From the NCBI RefSeq assembly GCF_900086585.1, contig NZ_FLKM01000009.1, positions 620,001-684,000 on the forward strand: 64,000 nt of DNA, given 5' to 3'. The position numbers and the translations under genes were made by a program. This document shows positions 1 to 8,225 of this stretch, piece after piece (the first letter of the stretch is position 1; every line of letters starts with the position of its first letter). The notes below the pieces were generated by a model. It was not told the DNA's origin and ran no database searches. It saw only the letters and a list, made by a program, of their open reading frames with translations. Source of the stretch: Emergencia timonensis (GTDB lineage: Bacteria > Bacillota > Clostridia > Peptostreptococcales > Anaerovoracaceae).

Positions 1-2
1 GC

Positions 3-149
3 AGGTCAGAGCCTGGCGGAAAGTCCATGGCTACAGCAGGTCTGATCTGTTCCATCATCGGCCTTGCCCTGTCGCTTCTATCTATCCTATGGACGATGAT
101 CTTCGTCATAGGCTTCATCGATGGAGTGAATTCCTTACGGCGATGGTAA
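3..149 (+). CDS. C-terminal fragment of a DUF4190-like small membrane protein (5' end outside the window)
   Basis: The frame is open from the window edge to TAA at 147-149 and gives 48 residues. They contain a GLICSIIGLALSLLSIL-type hydrophobic helix after a short hydrophilic stretch (PGGKSMA), followed by more hydrophobic residues. The pattern of small residues in the helix, repeated G-L-I/V-x-x-I-I-G-L, is what DUF4190 membrane proteins show. The last codons overlap the yaaA start (ATGGTAA), so the two genes are probably translationally coupled. The function of this family is not established. Confidence 0.55.
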   Translation, partial: RSEPGGKSMATAGLICSIIGLALSLLSILWTMIFVIGFIDGVNSLRRW

Positions 150-883
150 TCATCATTTCCCCGGCAAAGAAGATGAATGTCAATACGGATCTCTTCCCAT
201 GCAGGAATCTCCCCTGTTTCATGGAGGATGCGAAAAAACTGCTGGCTTTTCTGCGGGGACTCACTTATGAAGAGGCAAAGGCGGTATGGAATTGCAGCGA
301 CAAGCTTGCGGCGTTGAATTATGATCGGCTGCAGACCATGGATCTGGAACGGAATCTGACGCCGGCAATCCTGTCTTACGAAGGAATCCAGTATCAATAC
401 ATGGCGCCGGGGGTTTTCACGACGGAGGCTTACGAGTACATCGAGGAGCATTTGCGCATTTTGTCCGGGTTCTACGGCATGCTGCGGCCTTTTGACGGGG
501 TTACGCCTTACCGTCTGGAGATGCAGGCGAAGCTGGGCAGTGCAGAGATTGACTCTTTGTACGACTTCTGGGGATGGCGCATCGCATCAAAACTCTTCGA
601 GGAGGCGGACACGGTCTTGAACCTGGCGTCAAAGGAGTACAGCAGATGCGTTTCGGACTATTTGCCGGAAGATAAAAGAATGATCACCTGTGTCTTTGGC
701 GAACTGATTGATGGAAAGGTCAAAGAGAAGGGCACCATGGTCAAAATGGCCCGCGGGGAGATGGTCCGGTACATGGCGGAGAACCAGATCGAGGACATAG
801 AGAAAATCAAAAATTTCGACCGGCTGGGCTATGCCTATGCAGAGCCGCTTTCAGATCAGCAAACTTACGTATTTTTGAAATAA
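143..883 (+). CDS. yaaA: YaaA family peroxide stress-response protein
   Basis: A 246-residue protein starting MVIIISPAKKMN, the signature start of the YaaA (DUF328) family. That family protects against oxidative damage by limiting free iron and binds DNA in E. coli. The conserved motifs FYGMLRPFDGVTPYRLEM (about residue 110), LNLASKEYS (about 155), and VKMARGEMVRYM with the end NFDRLGYAYAEPLS are present, and the length is typical. A start at 89 would add 18 non-conserved residues, so ATG 143, overlapping the upstream stop, is preferred. It is followed by a palindromic spacer and a strong terminator. Confidence 0.9.
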   Translation: MVIIISPAKKMNVNTDLFPCRNLPCFMEDAKKLLAFLRGLTYEEAKAVWNCSDKLAALNYDRLQTMDLERNLTPAILSYEGIQYQYMAPGVFTTEAYEYIEEHLRILSGFYGMLRPFDGVTPYRLEMQAKLGSAEIDSLYDFWGWRIASKLFEEADTVLNLASKEYSRCVSDYLPEDKRMITCVFGELIDGKVKEKGTMVKMARGEMVRYMAENQIEDIEKIKNFDRLGYAYAEPLSDQQTYVFLK

Positions 884-890
884 AAAACGT

Positions 891-1002
891 GGAAATCACG
901 AAGTCAAGCGGTCAAGTCTGCCAAATCGAGATTTGGGGACTTTTCCCATGAGACCTGCCAACGATTTACTTAAAGTAAATCGGGCTAGGACTTCAAGATT
1001 CC
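891..1002. repeat. Long imperfect palindrome in the yaaA-SDR spacer
   Basis: The outer arms GGAAATCACGAAGTC (891-905) and GACTTCAAGATTCC (989-1002) are imperfect inverted copies. Inside sit two smaller hairpins, CCAAATC-GA-GATTTGG (921-936) and GATTTAC-TTAAA-GTAAATC (963-981). The architecture, outer arms enclosing nested short hairpins over about 110 bp, resembles that of the two elements flanking dnaK, but the sequence differs. It could be a folded 3' UTR or a mobile palindromic repeat. No coding potential is seen. Confidence 0.5.
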
Positions 1003-1022
1003 TATCTTCACATGTATAAACA

Positions 1023-1063
1023 AGAACCCCCTTCGCGGCATGAAAAAACGCGGAGGGGGTTCT
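1023..1063. terminator. Bidirectional intrinsic terminator between yaaA and the SDR gene
   Basis: AGAACCCCCTTCGCG (1023-1037) pairs with CGCGGAGGGGGTTCT (1049-1063) around an A-rich loop. The two genes are convergent, so one hairpin could serve both. A U-tract is weak on either side, so termination efficiency is uncertain. Confidence 0.7.
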
Positions 1064-1079
1064 ATAATCTCAAGGTGGC

Positions 1080-1874
1080 TTATAAGGCCTTGACCAGGCC
1101 GCCGTCAACTAGGATGGTCTGGCCGGTGATGTAGGTATTGGCAGTGCTGGACAGCAGGAAGGCGGCCAGCTTGCCGTATTCTTCCGGCTTTCCGTAGCGC
1201 CCCAGGGGGATGGTCTTAAAGGTGTTGTTCTGCAGCTGCTCTACTGTGATGCCCTGCTTTTCGGCGCGCATCTTGTCCAGGTGGTCGATGCGGGCGGTGC
1301 CGATGCGGCCTGGGCCGATGACGTTGATCAGGATGTTGTATTTGCCCAGCTCCTGTGATACGGTCTTTGACCAGCCGACCACACCGGCTCTCATGGTGTT
1401 GGAGAGGCCCAGGTTGTCGAGGACCGCTTTGATGGAAGAAGAGGTGGAGTTTACGATCCTGCCGCCGCCGTTTTCCATCATGATCGGCGCAACCTCTCTG
1501 ACTACCCGCTGATAGGAGAGAAGGGTCAGATCAAAAGCCCTGTACCAGGCTTCATCGTCAAAGGAGTTCAGAGGACCTGCAGGAGGTCCGCCGGCATTGT
1601 TGAAGAGGGCGTAGATGGGACCGAACTTGTCACAGGTGGCCTTGACCAGGGCTTTGATGTCCTCTGCCTTGGTCATATCGCCGCAGTAATAGGCCACATT
1701 TTCGTTGCCGGTTTCGGCGGTGATTTCTTCCTGTGCTTCTTCCAGCTGCTCTTCAAAAGGGCTGAAGAGCATGACTTTGGCGCCTTCCGCCGCCAGTTCT
1801 TTTGCAACGGCTTTGCCCAGGCCGGAGCTTGATGCCAGCACCAGGGCGCATTTATCTTTTAAACCTAAATCCAT
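1080..1874 (-). CDS. SDR-family oxidoreductase lacking the standard Tyr/Lys catalytic pair
   Basis: A 264-residue Rossmann-fold short-chain dehydrogenase. It has an altered nucleotide loop (ASSSGLGKAVA, about residue 14), NNAGG (about 92), and a serine region NSTSSS (about 142). The ending ITGQTILVDGGL is typical of 3-oxoacyl reductase-like SDRs. Where YxxxK is expected the protein reads LGLSNTMRAGVVGWSK, so the catalytic tyrosine is missing. A group of BKR-like SDRs is known to lack the motif in this way. It is the last gene of the five-gene minus-strand operon under the sigma-54 promoter near 6106. It may be a noncanonical dehydrogenase or a non-catalytic partner. Confidence 0.85.
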   Translation of the reverse strand: MDLGLKDKCALVLASSSGLGKAVAKELAAEGAKVMLFSPFEEQLEEAQEEITAETGNENVAYYCGDMTKAEDIKALVKATCDKFGPIYALFNNAGGPPAGPLNSFDDEAWYRAFDLTLLSYQRVVREVAPIMMENGGGRIVNSTSSSIKAVLDNLGLSNTMRAGVVGWSKTVSQELGKYNILINVIGPGRIGTARIDHLDKMRAEKQGITVEQLQNNTFKTIPLGRYGKPEEYGKLAAFLLSSTANTYITGQTILVDGGLVKAL

Positions 1875-1888
1875 ATTGTACCTCCAAT

Positions 1889-2785
1889 TTATTTTCTTAA
1901 CTTCAAATCGATGACCGGATTGACCAGGGGCTCCATGGCGAAGCCGTCAGGTCCGAAAATCCTGCACTCCAGGGTGTCGCCTTCCTGGATATGGACGGCT
2001 CTCGGCGTTCCTGTGGAGAGGACGTCGCCTGGCAGCCAGCCTTGCATATGGGAAACCAGGGAGACCAGGCGGGACGGGCTGTGGGTCATGTTGTCTACGG
2101 TGTTGGCCGCATGGACTTTGCCGTTGTGAACCGTCTGCACTTCCAGTTTGGAAACGTCCTTTACCTCGTCAGGGGTGACAAGCTGAGGACCAAAGGTCAG
2201 GAAGGTGTCAAAGCCTTTGACCAGGGTCAGATAGCGGGGATTGAGACGGAGAATGGACTCTTCCGTCATATCCAGGATGGTGGTGTAGCCGACAATGTAG
2301 TCCTGCCAGTCTTCCTCTTCGATGAACCTGCACTTCTTGCCCATGATGATGCCCAGTTCTGCTTCGCCGGTGGTCTTTTTTGCTTCTTCCAAAGCTGGAA
2401 TGCAGATTTCATCTCCCGGTCCTGCGATACAGGAGGCCGGCTTGTAGAAACTGCCTGGAAAGCCTACGGGAGCGCCTTCACCCAGGTCGCCTGCGTGATC
2501 CTTGTAGTTGAGGCCGATGCCGAAGATGCGGGGCGGATTCCGGTAGAGGGGTCCATAGACCACCTGATCAAAAGGCACGGTTTCCATCTGCGCAAGTTCC
2601 TCGTGACCCCCGCCGTTATACCAGCGGGTCAGACCGGGAATTTCCTCGGCGCAGATCAAATCGTACATTTCTGTGTGCCAGGCGGTGCCTTTGTTACGGT
2701 TGATGGCGGCAATGGTGACCACGCCGCGCTCTGTTACGATGCCGGCCTGTTCGCGGCCGTCATATCTGATGGTTGCTAATCGCAT
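1889..2785 (-). CDS. Fumarylacetoacetate hydrolase (FAH) family protein
   Basis: 298 residues with the FAH C-terminal fold: FGIGLNYKDHAGD (about residue 88), GSFYKPASCIAGPGDEI, the metal-site EAELGIIMGKK, DYIVGYTTILDMTEES, KGFDTF, and STGTPRAVHIQEGDTLECRI near the end. Family members hydrolyse or decarboxylate acylpyruvates and 2-keto-3-deoxy acids using Mg2+. It lies 12 nt downstream of the homoserine dehydrogenase gene and 14 nt upstream of the SDR gene, so all are probably on one transcript. The aminotransferase at the head of the operon could supply a 2-oxo acid to it. The substrate cannot be read from the sequence. Confidence 0.85.
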   Translation of the reverse strand: MRLATIRYDGREQAGIVTERGVVTIAAINRNKGTAWHTEMYDLICAEEIPGLTRWYNGGGHEELAQMETVPFDQVVYGPLYRNPPRIFGIGLNYKDHAGDLGEGAPVGFPGSFYKPASCIAGPGDEICIPALEEAKKTTGEAELGIIMGKKCRFIEEEDWQDYIVGYTTILDMTEESILRLNPRYLTLVKGFDTFLTFGPQLVTPDEVKDVSKLEVQTVHNGKVHAANTVDNMTHSPSRLVSLVSHMQGWLPGDVLSTGTPRAVHIQEGDTLECRIFGPDGFAMEPLVNPVIDLKLRK

Positions 2786-2797
2786 GTTTCACTTACC

Positions 2798-3835
2798 TCA
2801 CTTTACAAATTGATAGCCTCTGTGGATGTTGACCATATCCCGCAGGATGGACGCCGCCGCAGGAATGACGCCGGACGCGCCGCCGATGATGACCAGTTCT
2901 CCCAGGGTGTTGCAGCAGTAGCGGACGGCTTTGTTCTTGCCTTCTACGCTGTAAAGGAGCTGATCCTGGGAAAGCTTCTCCAGCTTGACGGTCATGGAAA
3001 GCTGGCCGTCTTCCTTTCGAAGGGTTTTGCCTACCAGCTTGTACTTGCAGTTTTCGCTGGCGGCCTGGGCCACTTCCGCTGCCGTCAGGTGGGTGATGCC
3101 TTCTACCTGGATGTCGTCCAGGGTCTTATTCTCCTGCATCAAAACGTTGGTCAGGATCAAAAGCTTGCCTGCCGTATCCCAGCCCTCCACGTCCAGGGTC
3201 GGATTGGTTTCCGCAATGCCGCAGTCCTGGGCTTCTTTCAGGGCCTCGGCGTATTCGCATCCTTTTTCCTCCATAAATTTGAGGATGAAGTTGGTTGTGC
3301 CGTTGAGGACGCCTTCAATCGACGTGATTTCACCGCCTGCCAGATCCATGAGGCCGCCGTTGACCGATGGAAGGGCGCCGCCTGTGGTGCAGCCGATGCC
3401 CAGTTGTACGCCGTGTTCGCGAGCCAGACGATAGAGCTTGTCGTAGTAGAGCATGACGGGGCCTTTGTCGGAGATGACCACGTGCTTTCCCGCTGTCAGC
3501 AGTTTGCGCACATAGTCTGCGCCGGGCTGCCCTGTCTCCTTGTTGGTGGGCGTCATGATGACAGCAAGATCCACGGTCTTGTCACTGGCGATATGATCTA
3601 CGGTGATGTCCGCGCTGCCGCCTGTGAATTTGGTGATATCTTTCTCTTTTTCCGTAAAAGCGGCAAGCTCCTGAAGGTCGATGCCCTCTGCCTGGTAAAT
3701 GCCGCCGTAATAATCGACGATGTAGGGAACGCGGATGTGCAGAAGATGGTCCTTTGCCAGAACCTCTTCCTGCATGTTGAGCAGGCGCACCAGGGCCTTG
3801 CCTACGCCGCCGTAACCGATGATTGCGATGTTCAT
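2798..3835 (-). CDS. Homoserine dehydrogenase family protein without ACT domain
   Basis: 345 residues: NAD(P)-binding MNIAIIGYGGVGKA at the N-terminus, then the homoserine dehydrogenase signature with VLNGTTNFIL, the acidic stretch ETNPTLDVEGWDTAGKL and the lysine-containing DKGPVMLY region. The C-terminal ACT regulatory domain of biosynthetic enzymes is absent; the protein ends just after the substrate domain. Homoserine dehydrogenases interconvert homoserine and aspartate-4-semialdehyde. No threonine-pathway genes are nearby, and the gene sits in a sigma-54 catabolic operon. A role in oxidising homoserine or a related hydroxy acid during degradation is inferred, not shown. Confidence 0.85.
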   Translation of the reverse strand: MNIAIIGYGGVGKALVRLLNMQEEVLAKDHLLHIRVPYIVDYYGGIYQAEGIDLQELAAFTEKEKDITKFTGGSADITVDHIASDKTVDLAVIMTPTNKETGQPGADYVRKLLTAGKHVVISDKGPVMLYYDKLYRLAREHGVQLGIGCTTGGALPSVNGGLMDLAGGEITSIEGVLNGTTNFILKFMEEKGCEYAEALKEAQDCGIAETNPTLDVEGWDTAGKLLILTNVLMQENKTLDDIQVEGITHLTAAEVAQAASENCKYKLVGKTLRKEDGQLSMTVKLEKLSQDQLLYSVEGKNKAVRYCCNTLGELVIIGGASGVIPAAASILRDMVNIHRGYQFVK

Positions 3836-3848
3836 ATATGATTGCCTC

Positions 3849-4826
3849 CTAAATGACGCCGATGGCCATCAGATTGTCTCCCTTGCAGGCCGCAAAGGTT
3901 GACATGACCCAGAGGATGACGCAGTCTTCTTCTGCGTAGAACTCCTTGTAGATCTCCTGGCCGTGGTAGTCGGTGATGGTTGCCAGATGGCGCCCCTTTT
4001 CTATGCGGTCTCCCGGTCTGACAAAGCAGTGATAGATGCCGTCAAAATCGGATTTGAGCCGATAGAAACGGGAAAGCTCCTGCTGGCTGCTGTTTTCTGT
4101 CTTGACGCCCGGCAGCATGCCCAGATGAATCAGCACGTTGCGTGCGCCATTGTAGTGGAGCAGCTTGGTCTTGCATTCGATGAGGCCGATGCCGCCAATT
4201 TCCGGCTGGATGCTGGGGATGCCCAGCTCACTGACCGCCGCATAGAAGTTGCCCTTGTCCGTGGCCCCTGCACCTGCAGTCTCTGTATAGGAGACGTAAT
4301 TCAGGCCGTAGACCTTTGCCATGGCTCGTGCAATTTCCGTTACGGCGGGATCCTGCTCGTTGATATGGTAAAATGCGTAAGGGTGGAGCCATTCGATGCT
4401 GTCACCGCTGTGCATGTCGATGTGGTACTGTGCCTTTGCTGCAAACTCGTGAACCAGGATGTGGCAGAGGCGTTCCGTCATGGTGCCGTCCGCGCTGCCC
4501 GGGAAGGTGTCGTTGAGGTTTTTGCCGTCGATGGGATTGACGAAGGGCTGCTTTGCCTGAAACGACGCGAAGTTGCACTGCGGCACGCCGATGATGGTGC
4601 CTGCCAGATCTTTGGTCTGTATGTCGTTATACAGTTTCAGATTGGCGCCGATGCCCGGATATTCCGTGCCGTGGACGCCGGACGTGATGCAGAGGACGGG
4701 GCCGTCCTGCTCTCCGGCGATGACGTAATAGGGCAGCAGAGTTTCGCCTCCCTGGCCGTCTGTCACCTGGTAATCTGTGATGAATTTATCTCCTCTGTTG
4801 ATTTCTCTGTCTAAGATTTTTAACAT
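3849..4826 (-). CDS. Succinylglutamate desuccinylase/aspartoacylase (AstE/AspA) family zinc hydrolase
   Basis: 325 residues of the M14-like zinc carboxypeptidase fold. The zinc site is visible as SGVHGTEYPG (His and Glu, about residue 50) and HIDMHSGD (about 138). GKNLNDTFPG supplies the substrate-binding arginine/asparagine region of the family in altered form. The C-terminal domain carries a short beta-barrel with GIYHCFVRPGDRIEKG, as in this family. Members remove N-acyl groups from amino acids. It lies between the aminotransferase (13 nt) and homoserine dehydrogenase (13 nt) genes, so it probably deacylates or cleaves an intermediate of the operon's pathway. Confidence 0.85.
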   Translation of the reverse strand: MLKILDREINRGDKFITDYQVTDGQGGETLLPYYVIAGEQDGPVLCITSGVHGTEYPGIGANLKLYNDIQTKDLAGTIIGVPQCNFASFQAKQPFVNPIDGKNLNDTFPGSADGTMTERLCHILVHEFAAKAQYHIDMHSGDSIEWLHPYAFYHINEQDPAVTEIARAMAKVYGLNYVSYTETAGAGATDKGNFYAAVSELGIPSIQPEIGGIGLIECKTKLLHYNGARNVLIHLGMLPGVKTENSSQQELSRFYRLKSDFDGIYHCFVRPGDRIEKGRHLATITDYHGQEIYKEFYAEEDCVILWVMSTFAACKGDNLMAIGVI

Positions 4827-4839
4827 GGGACCTCCCGAT

Positions 4840-6030
4840 TTATTTTTTTAGCAGTTTTTCTGTGGCCTCTTTGATCTTGCCCATGGCCTTCTCGATGTTC
4901 TCATAGGAGTTGGAGAAAGCGATGCGCAGGTAGCCGCTGCCGTATTCTCCAAAGGCGGAGCCCGGAATCATGGCGACGCCGGCTTCGTTGAGGTAGTAGT
5001 CGGACGCTTCCTCGTCAGTGATGCCCAGGGCTTTGACGTTCATGAAACAGTAAAAGGCGCCCTTCGGGCAGTTGCAGCTGAGGCCTTCGATCTCGTTGAT
5101 GGATTTGTATACCAGCTTTCTTCTCTCGTCGAACTGGACGCGCATCTCTTCGATACATTCCTGAGGACCGTTCAAAGCGGCTTCGGCAGCGTACTGACTG
5201 ACAGAAGTGGCACAGGTCACGGTGTACTGCAGGACGCGGATCATGGCGCTGATGAAGTCCGGATTCTTGGAAGCGGCAAAGCCGATTCTCCAGCCCGTCA
5301 TGGCGTAAGCCTTTGATACGCCGTTGATGATGATGGTGCGCATAGCCATGTCCGGCAGAGAGGCGATGCTGGTGTGCTTGCTATCATCATATAACAGTTT
5401 TTCGTAAATTTCATCAGAAAGTACGATCAAATCGTTGTCCTTGGCGATCTTGGCGATTTTCTCCAGGCTTTCTCTGCTGAGAACGGAGCCGGTCGGATTA
5501 TTTGGCGAGTTGACGATGATCATCTTCGTCTTCGGACTGATCAGCCTTTCGATGTCCTCGATCTGCACGTTAAAGTCGTTTTCCTCTAAGAGAGGATAGG
5601 AGACGGTCTTTGCTCCTGCCAGATCAGCGCAGTAAAAATAGTGGAGCCAGGAAGGATTTGGTACCAGCACTTCGTCGCCGGGATCCAGCAGCGCCGTCAT
5701 GGCGATGGATACAGCCTGGTTGGCACCTACCGTGGCGATGATGTCTTCCATCTTCATATCCAGACCGTTATCCCGGTTGAACTTGTCAGCGGCAGCCTGA
5801 CGCAGACCTTCGGTACCGTAGTTGGACGTGTAGTAAGTATAGCCGTCGTCCAGGGCTTTTTTGGCGGCGTCCCTGATAAACTCCGGCGTATCGAAGTTGG
5901 GGCGGCCGATGCCCAGGTTAATGATCTCTTTTCCTTCTTTCTCTAACTTACCGGCAGCCTCAAAGACCTTTCGGATACCGGAGAAAGGAATGGCATCCAT
6001 CTTCACGCTCTGCTTCATTTTATTTGTCAT
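4840..6030 (-). CDS. Pyridoxal-phosphate aminotransferase, class I/II (AspC/PatA-like)
   Basis: 396 residues of fold-type I aminotransferase: N-terminal INLGIGRPNFDTPEFI, NSPNNPTG (about residue 174), the LSDEIYEKLLYD cofactor aspartate/tyrosine segment, the PLP lysine in INGVSKAYAMTGWRIGF (about 240), and the C-terminal arginine region GYLRIAFSNSYENI. It is the first gene of the minus-strand operon, starting about 65 nt downstream of the predicted sigma-54 transcription start. Its product would be a 2-oxo acid for the FAH or SDR enzymes. Similar enzymes use aspartate, aromatic amino acids or methionine; the substrate is undetermined. Confidence 0.9.
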   Translation of the reverse strand: MTNKMKQSVKMDAIPFSGIRKVFEAAGKLEKEGKEIINLGIGRPNFDTPEFIRDAAKKALDDGYTYYTSNYGTEGLRQAAADKFNRDNGLDMKMEDIIATVGANQAVSIAMTALLDPGDEVLVPNPSWLHYFYCADLAGAKTVSYPLLEENDFNVQIEDIERLISPKTKMIIVNSPNNPTGSVLSRESLEKIAKIAKDNDLIVLSDEIYEKLLYDDSKHTSIASLPDMAMRTIIINGVSKAYAMTGWRIGFAASKNPDFISAMIRVLQYTVTCATSVSQYAAEAALNGPQECIEEMRVQFDERRKLVYKSINEIEGLSCNCPKGAFYCFMNVKALGITDEEASDYYLNEAGVAMIPGSAFGEYGSGYLRIAFSNSYENIEKAMGKIKEATEKLLKK

Positions 6031-6105
6031 AATTAAACCTCCTTAAGATATATCGTGTATCGGTTCTGGTCCAAAATGGGAGACAGACCTTATGTAAGTA
6101 TATAA

Positions 6106-6122
6106 AGCAAGGATTGTGCCAA
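6106..6122 (-). promoter_or_regulatory. Sigma-54 (-24/-12) promoter of the minus-strand catabolic operon
   Basis: Read on the minus strand this is TTGGCACAATCCTTGCT, matching TGGCAC-N5-TTGCW with invariant GG and GC exactly spaced. It lies 76 nt upstream of the aminotransferase start and points toward it. The divergently encoded sigma-54 activator is the obvious regulator. A TGATAA half-site at 6166-6171, like those in the array at 7995, may be part of an activator site. Confidence 0.88.
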
Positions 6123-6198
6123 TCTGAATATCGACAAATTTTGACAGATTCGCCCACAGATGCTATGATAACGTTAATCTTTTTAGCGAGGTGTGAAA

Positions 6199-8007
6199 AT
6201 GCTGAAAAACAATAATGATTTTTTGCAGGAGACCTGTGAGATCGTCTCCCAGCTATTTAATGTAGTCATCACCATTATCGATACGGATTTTATCAGGGTG
6301 GCAGGTACCGGCGAATATGAGGCGGAAGTGGGGAAGCATGTAGTCAACCCCAATATCTTCGAGAGTGTGATGGAGAAGAATGATACACTGATCATCAATC
6401 GTCCCGGCGAAGACCCCGTCTGTGCAGGCTGCGCAAACAAGGCGAGCTGCCGTGAAAAAGCAGCAGTCTACGCCCCCCTCCACGTCAAAGGGGAGATTCG
6501 CGGCGCCATGGCTCTGATCGCTTTTACGGAGGAACAGAAAAACAGCGGCCTCTTCGCCAAGGATGTCTTTGTCAATTTTACGAAAAAGCTCTCAGAACTG
6601 ATCTCCAGCAAGATTGAAGCGGCGGAATATGCGGATCAGCTGATGGTCAACCTCAACGAGACCCTGGCGATTCTCAACTCTGTCCACGACGGGGTCATCG
6701 CCATGGATGACCAGGGTTTGATCTATCGAATCAATCAGTCGGCGACGAAGAAATTCGGCATTACGGAGAATCTCATCGGCGCGGACATTGCAGAGGTTCT
6801 GCCGGCTCAGGCGATCCGAGAGATCCGCAGGCGGAAGGAGTACATAGACAATGAAGTTACCATAAGGGGAGAACACGGTGAAACCAACGTATTGCTGACC
6901 TCCAAGAAGATCGAGCACGAGGGGAAAGACTACGGCACGGTCTTGATCATGAAGAGCATTTCGGAAGCCAGCAATATCGCCTCAAAACTGCTCCACGAGT
7001 CTGATTACAAGGTGGATTTCTCCGATATCGTCGGCGAATCAAAGGCCATTCAGGACGTGATCTCCTTCTCTTATAAGATTGCCGACAGCGACTCTACCGT
7101 ACTGATCAGAGGGGAGAGCGGCACGGGAAAGGAACTCTTTGCCCGGGCGATTCACAACCAGAGCAGCCGCCGGAACGGTCCTTTTGTCGCCATCAACTGC
7201 GGTGCCATACCGGAGACTTTGTTGGAAAGCGAACTTTTCGGCTATGAGGACGGTGCTTTTACTGGCGCGAAAAAGGGTGGAAAGGTTGGAAAATGCCAGC
7301 TTGCCAACGGCGGCACGCTGTTCCTTGACGAGGTGGGTGACATCCCCATCTTTCTGCAGGTCAAATTTCTGCGCATGCTCCAGGAGCGGACCATCGAGCG
7401 AGTCGGGGGAAACAAGAATATCCCCATCGACATCAGAGTCATCGCCGCCACCAACCGCAACCTGGAGACGATGATTGAAAACAACGAGTTCAGAAGCGAC
7501 CTCTACTACAGGCTCAACGTCATTCCTATTTTCATACCGCCTCTGCGGGAGCGCAGCGAGGATATCCTCATTATTTCCAAGCATTTTATGGAGAAATACT
7601 CGGCCCTTCTGCGCAAGAACGTCTACGACATGACGCCCCAGGCTGCCAAGATTCTAACCAATTATGATTGGCCGGGCAATATCAGAGAGCTGGAAAACAC
7701 TATAGAATGTGCGCTGAACGTGGAGGGACAGGAGATTCTGACCAGCTTCAGCATTCCCGAGCGGGTCAAGCGCAAAGGCGCTGCAGAGCTTGCCGGAGCA
7801 GAAGCAGAAGTGCATGTGGCAGAAGATATACATGTCTGGGAGCGGGCTGACAGCCTGAAAGAACGCCGGAAGAAGGCGGAAATCGACGAGGTACTGAGAG
7901 CACTTGATAAATACGGATGGGATACCAAGGGAAAAAAGAATGCGGCGGATAGTCTGGGCATCGGCATCGCCACCCTGTATCGCATCCTAAAAGCTTATCA
8001 AAAATGA
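6199..8007 (+). CDS. Sigma-54-dependent transcriptional activator with Cys-containing sensor, PAS, AAA+ and Fis domains
   Basis: 602 residues from ATG 6199, which has GAGG seven bases upstream; GTG 6193 would be too close to it. The N-terminal sensor (about 1-140) holds a C-x2-C-x5-C cluster, Cys75, 78 and 84, that could bind metal or sense redox or a ligand. A PAS-like domain (NSVHDGVIAMDDQGLIYRIN) follows at about 155-260. The AAA+ domain has Walker A GESGTGKE (about 304), the sigma-54-contacting GAFTGA (about 352) and LFLDEVGD (about 375). A Fis-type helix-turn-helix ends the protein (DSLGIGIATLYRIL). It lies between two operons that both have -24/-12 promoters, so it probably activates both. 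Confidence 0.93.
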   Translation: MLKNNNDFLQETCEIVSQLFNVVITIIDTDFIRVAGTGEYEAEVGKHVVNPNIFESVMEKNDTLIINRPGEDPVCAGCANKASCREKAAVYAPLHVKGEIRGAMALIAFTEEQKNSGLFAKDVFVNFTKKLSELISSKIEAAEYADQLMVNLNETLAILNSVHDGVIAMDDQGLIYRINQSATKKFGITENLIGADIAEVLPAQAIREIRRRKEYIDNEVTIRGEHGETNVLLTSKKIEHEGKDYGTVLIMKSISEASNIASKLLHESDYKVDFSDIVGESKAIQDVISFSYKIADSDSTVLIRGESGTGKELFARAIHNQSSRRNGPFVAINCGAIPETLLESELFGYEDGAFTGAKKGGKVGKCQLANGGTLFLDEVGDIPIFLQVKFLRMLQERTIERVGGNKNIPIDIRVIAATNRNLETMIENNEFRSDLYYRLNVIPIFIPPLRERSEDILIISKHFMEKYSALLRKNVYDMTPQAAKILTNYDWPGNIRELENTIECALNVEGQEILTSFSIPERVKRKGAAELAGAEAEVHVAEDIHVWERADSLKERRKKAEIDEVLRALDKYGWDTKGKKNAADSLGIGIATLYRILKAYQK

Positions 8008-8048
8008 TAAAGATTATCGATAATGATAAAAATTATCAATAATGATAA
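7995..8048. promoter_or_regulatory. Three tandem palindromes TTATCR-N4-TGATAA at 19-bp steps (probable activator binding array)
   Basis: Copies start at 7995, 8014 and 8033, each a 16-bp inverted repeat with a four-base A/T centre and exactly 19 bp between starts. The first overlaps the regulator's own stop codon. The array ends 114 bp before the sigma-54 promoter at 8162, a normal distance for an upstream activating sequence reached by DNA looping. Binding by the adjacent Fis-type regulator is an inference. Confidence 0.8.
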
Positions 8049-8161
8049 CGATAGTGAGCGGGAAGAGAATGGGAAATTTAAGAAAATTCTTTCTTCTGAA
8101 ATAGGGGCGAAAGCGTAGATAGAGGGGCTGCCGAGGTGATTCGAGGCGGCCTCTTGGCATG

Positions 8162-8177
8162 TGGCATACTTTTTGCT
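8162..8177 (+). promoter_or_regulatory. Sigma-54 (-24/-12) promoter of the antiporter-deiminase operon
   Basis: TGGCATACTTTTTGCT has the invariant GG and GC of the -24/-12 class with correct spacing and one mismatch to TGGCAC. It lies 64 bp before the antiporter start and 114 bp beyond the palindrome array. Its presence argues that translation starts at 8226 and not at the in-frame codon at 8136. Confidence 0.82.
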
Positions 8178-8225
8178 CTTGTTAGGGATACATGGAATAC
8201 TCGTAGAAGAAAGGAGAAATACATA

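Noticed and set aside
2798-3835. Biosynthetic homoserine dehydrogenase of the threonine pathway
   Set aside because: The ACT domain is missing and the operon has no thrB, thrC or aspartate kinase; the sigma-54 context favours catabolism.
2810-3841. Long plus-strand frame opposite the homoserine dehydrogenase gene
   Set aside because: It is the antisense of a clear protein, without its own RBS or motifs; high GC codon bias makes such shadows common here.
8136-8225. N-terminal extension of the NhaC transporter from 8136
   Set aside because: The extension overlaps the -24/-12 promoter, is not hydrophobic in the manner of the family start, and ATG 8226 has a better RBS.
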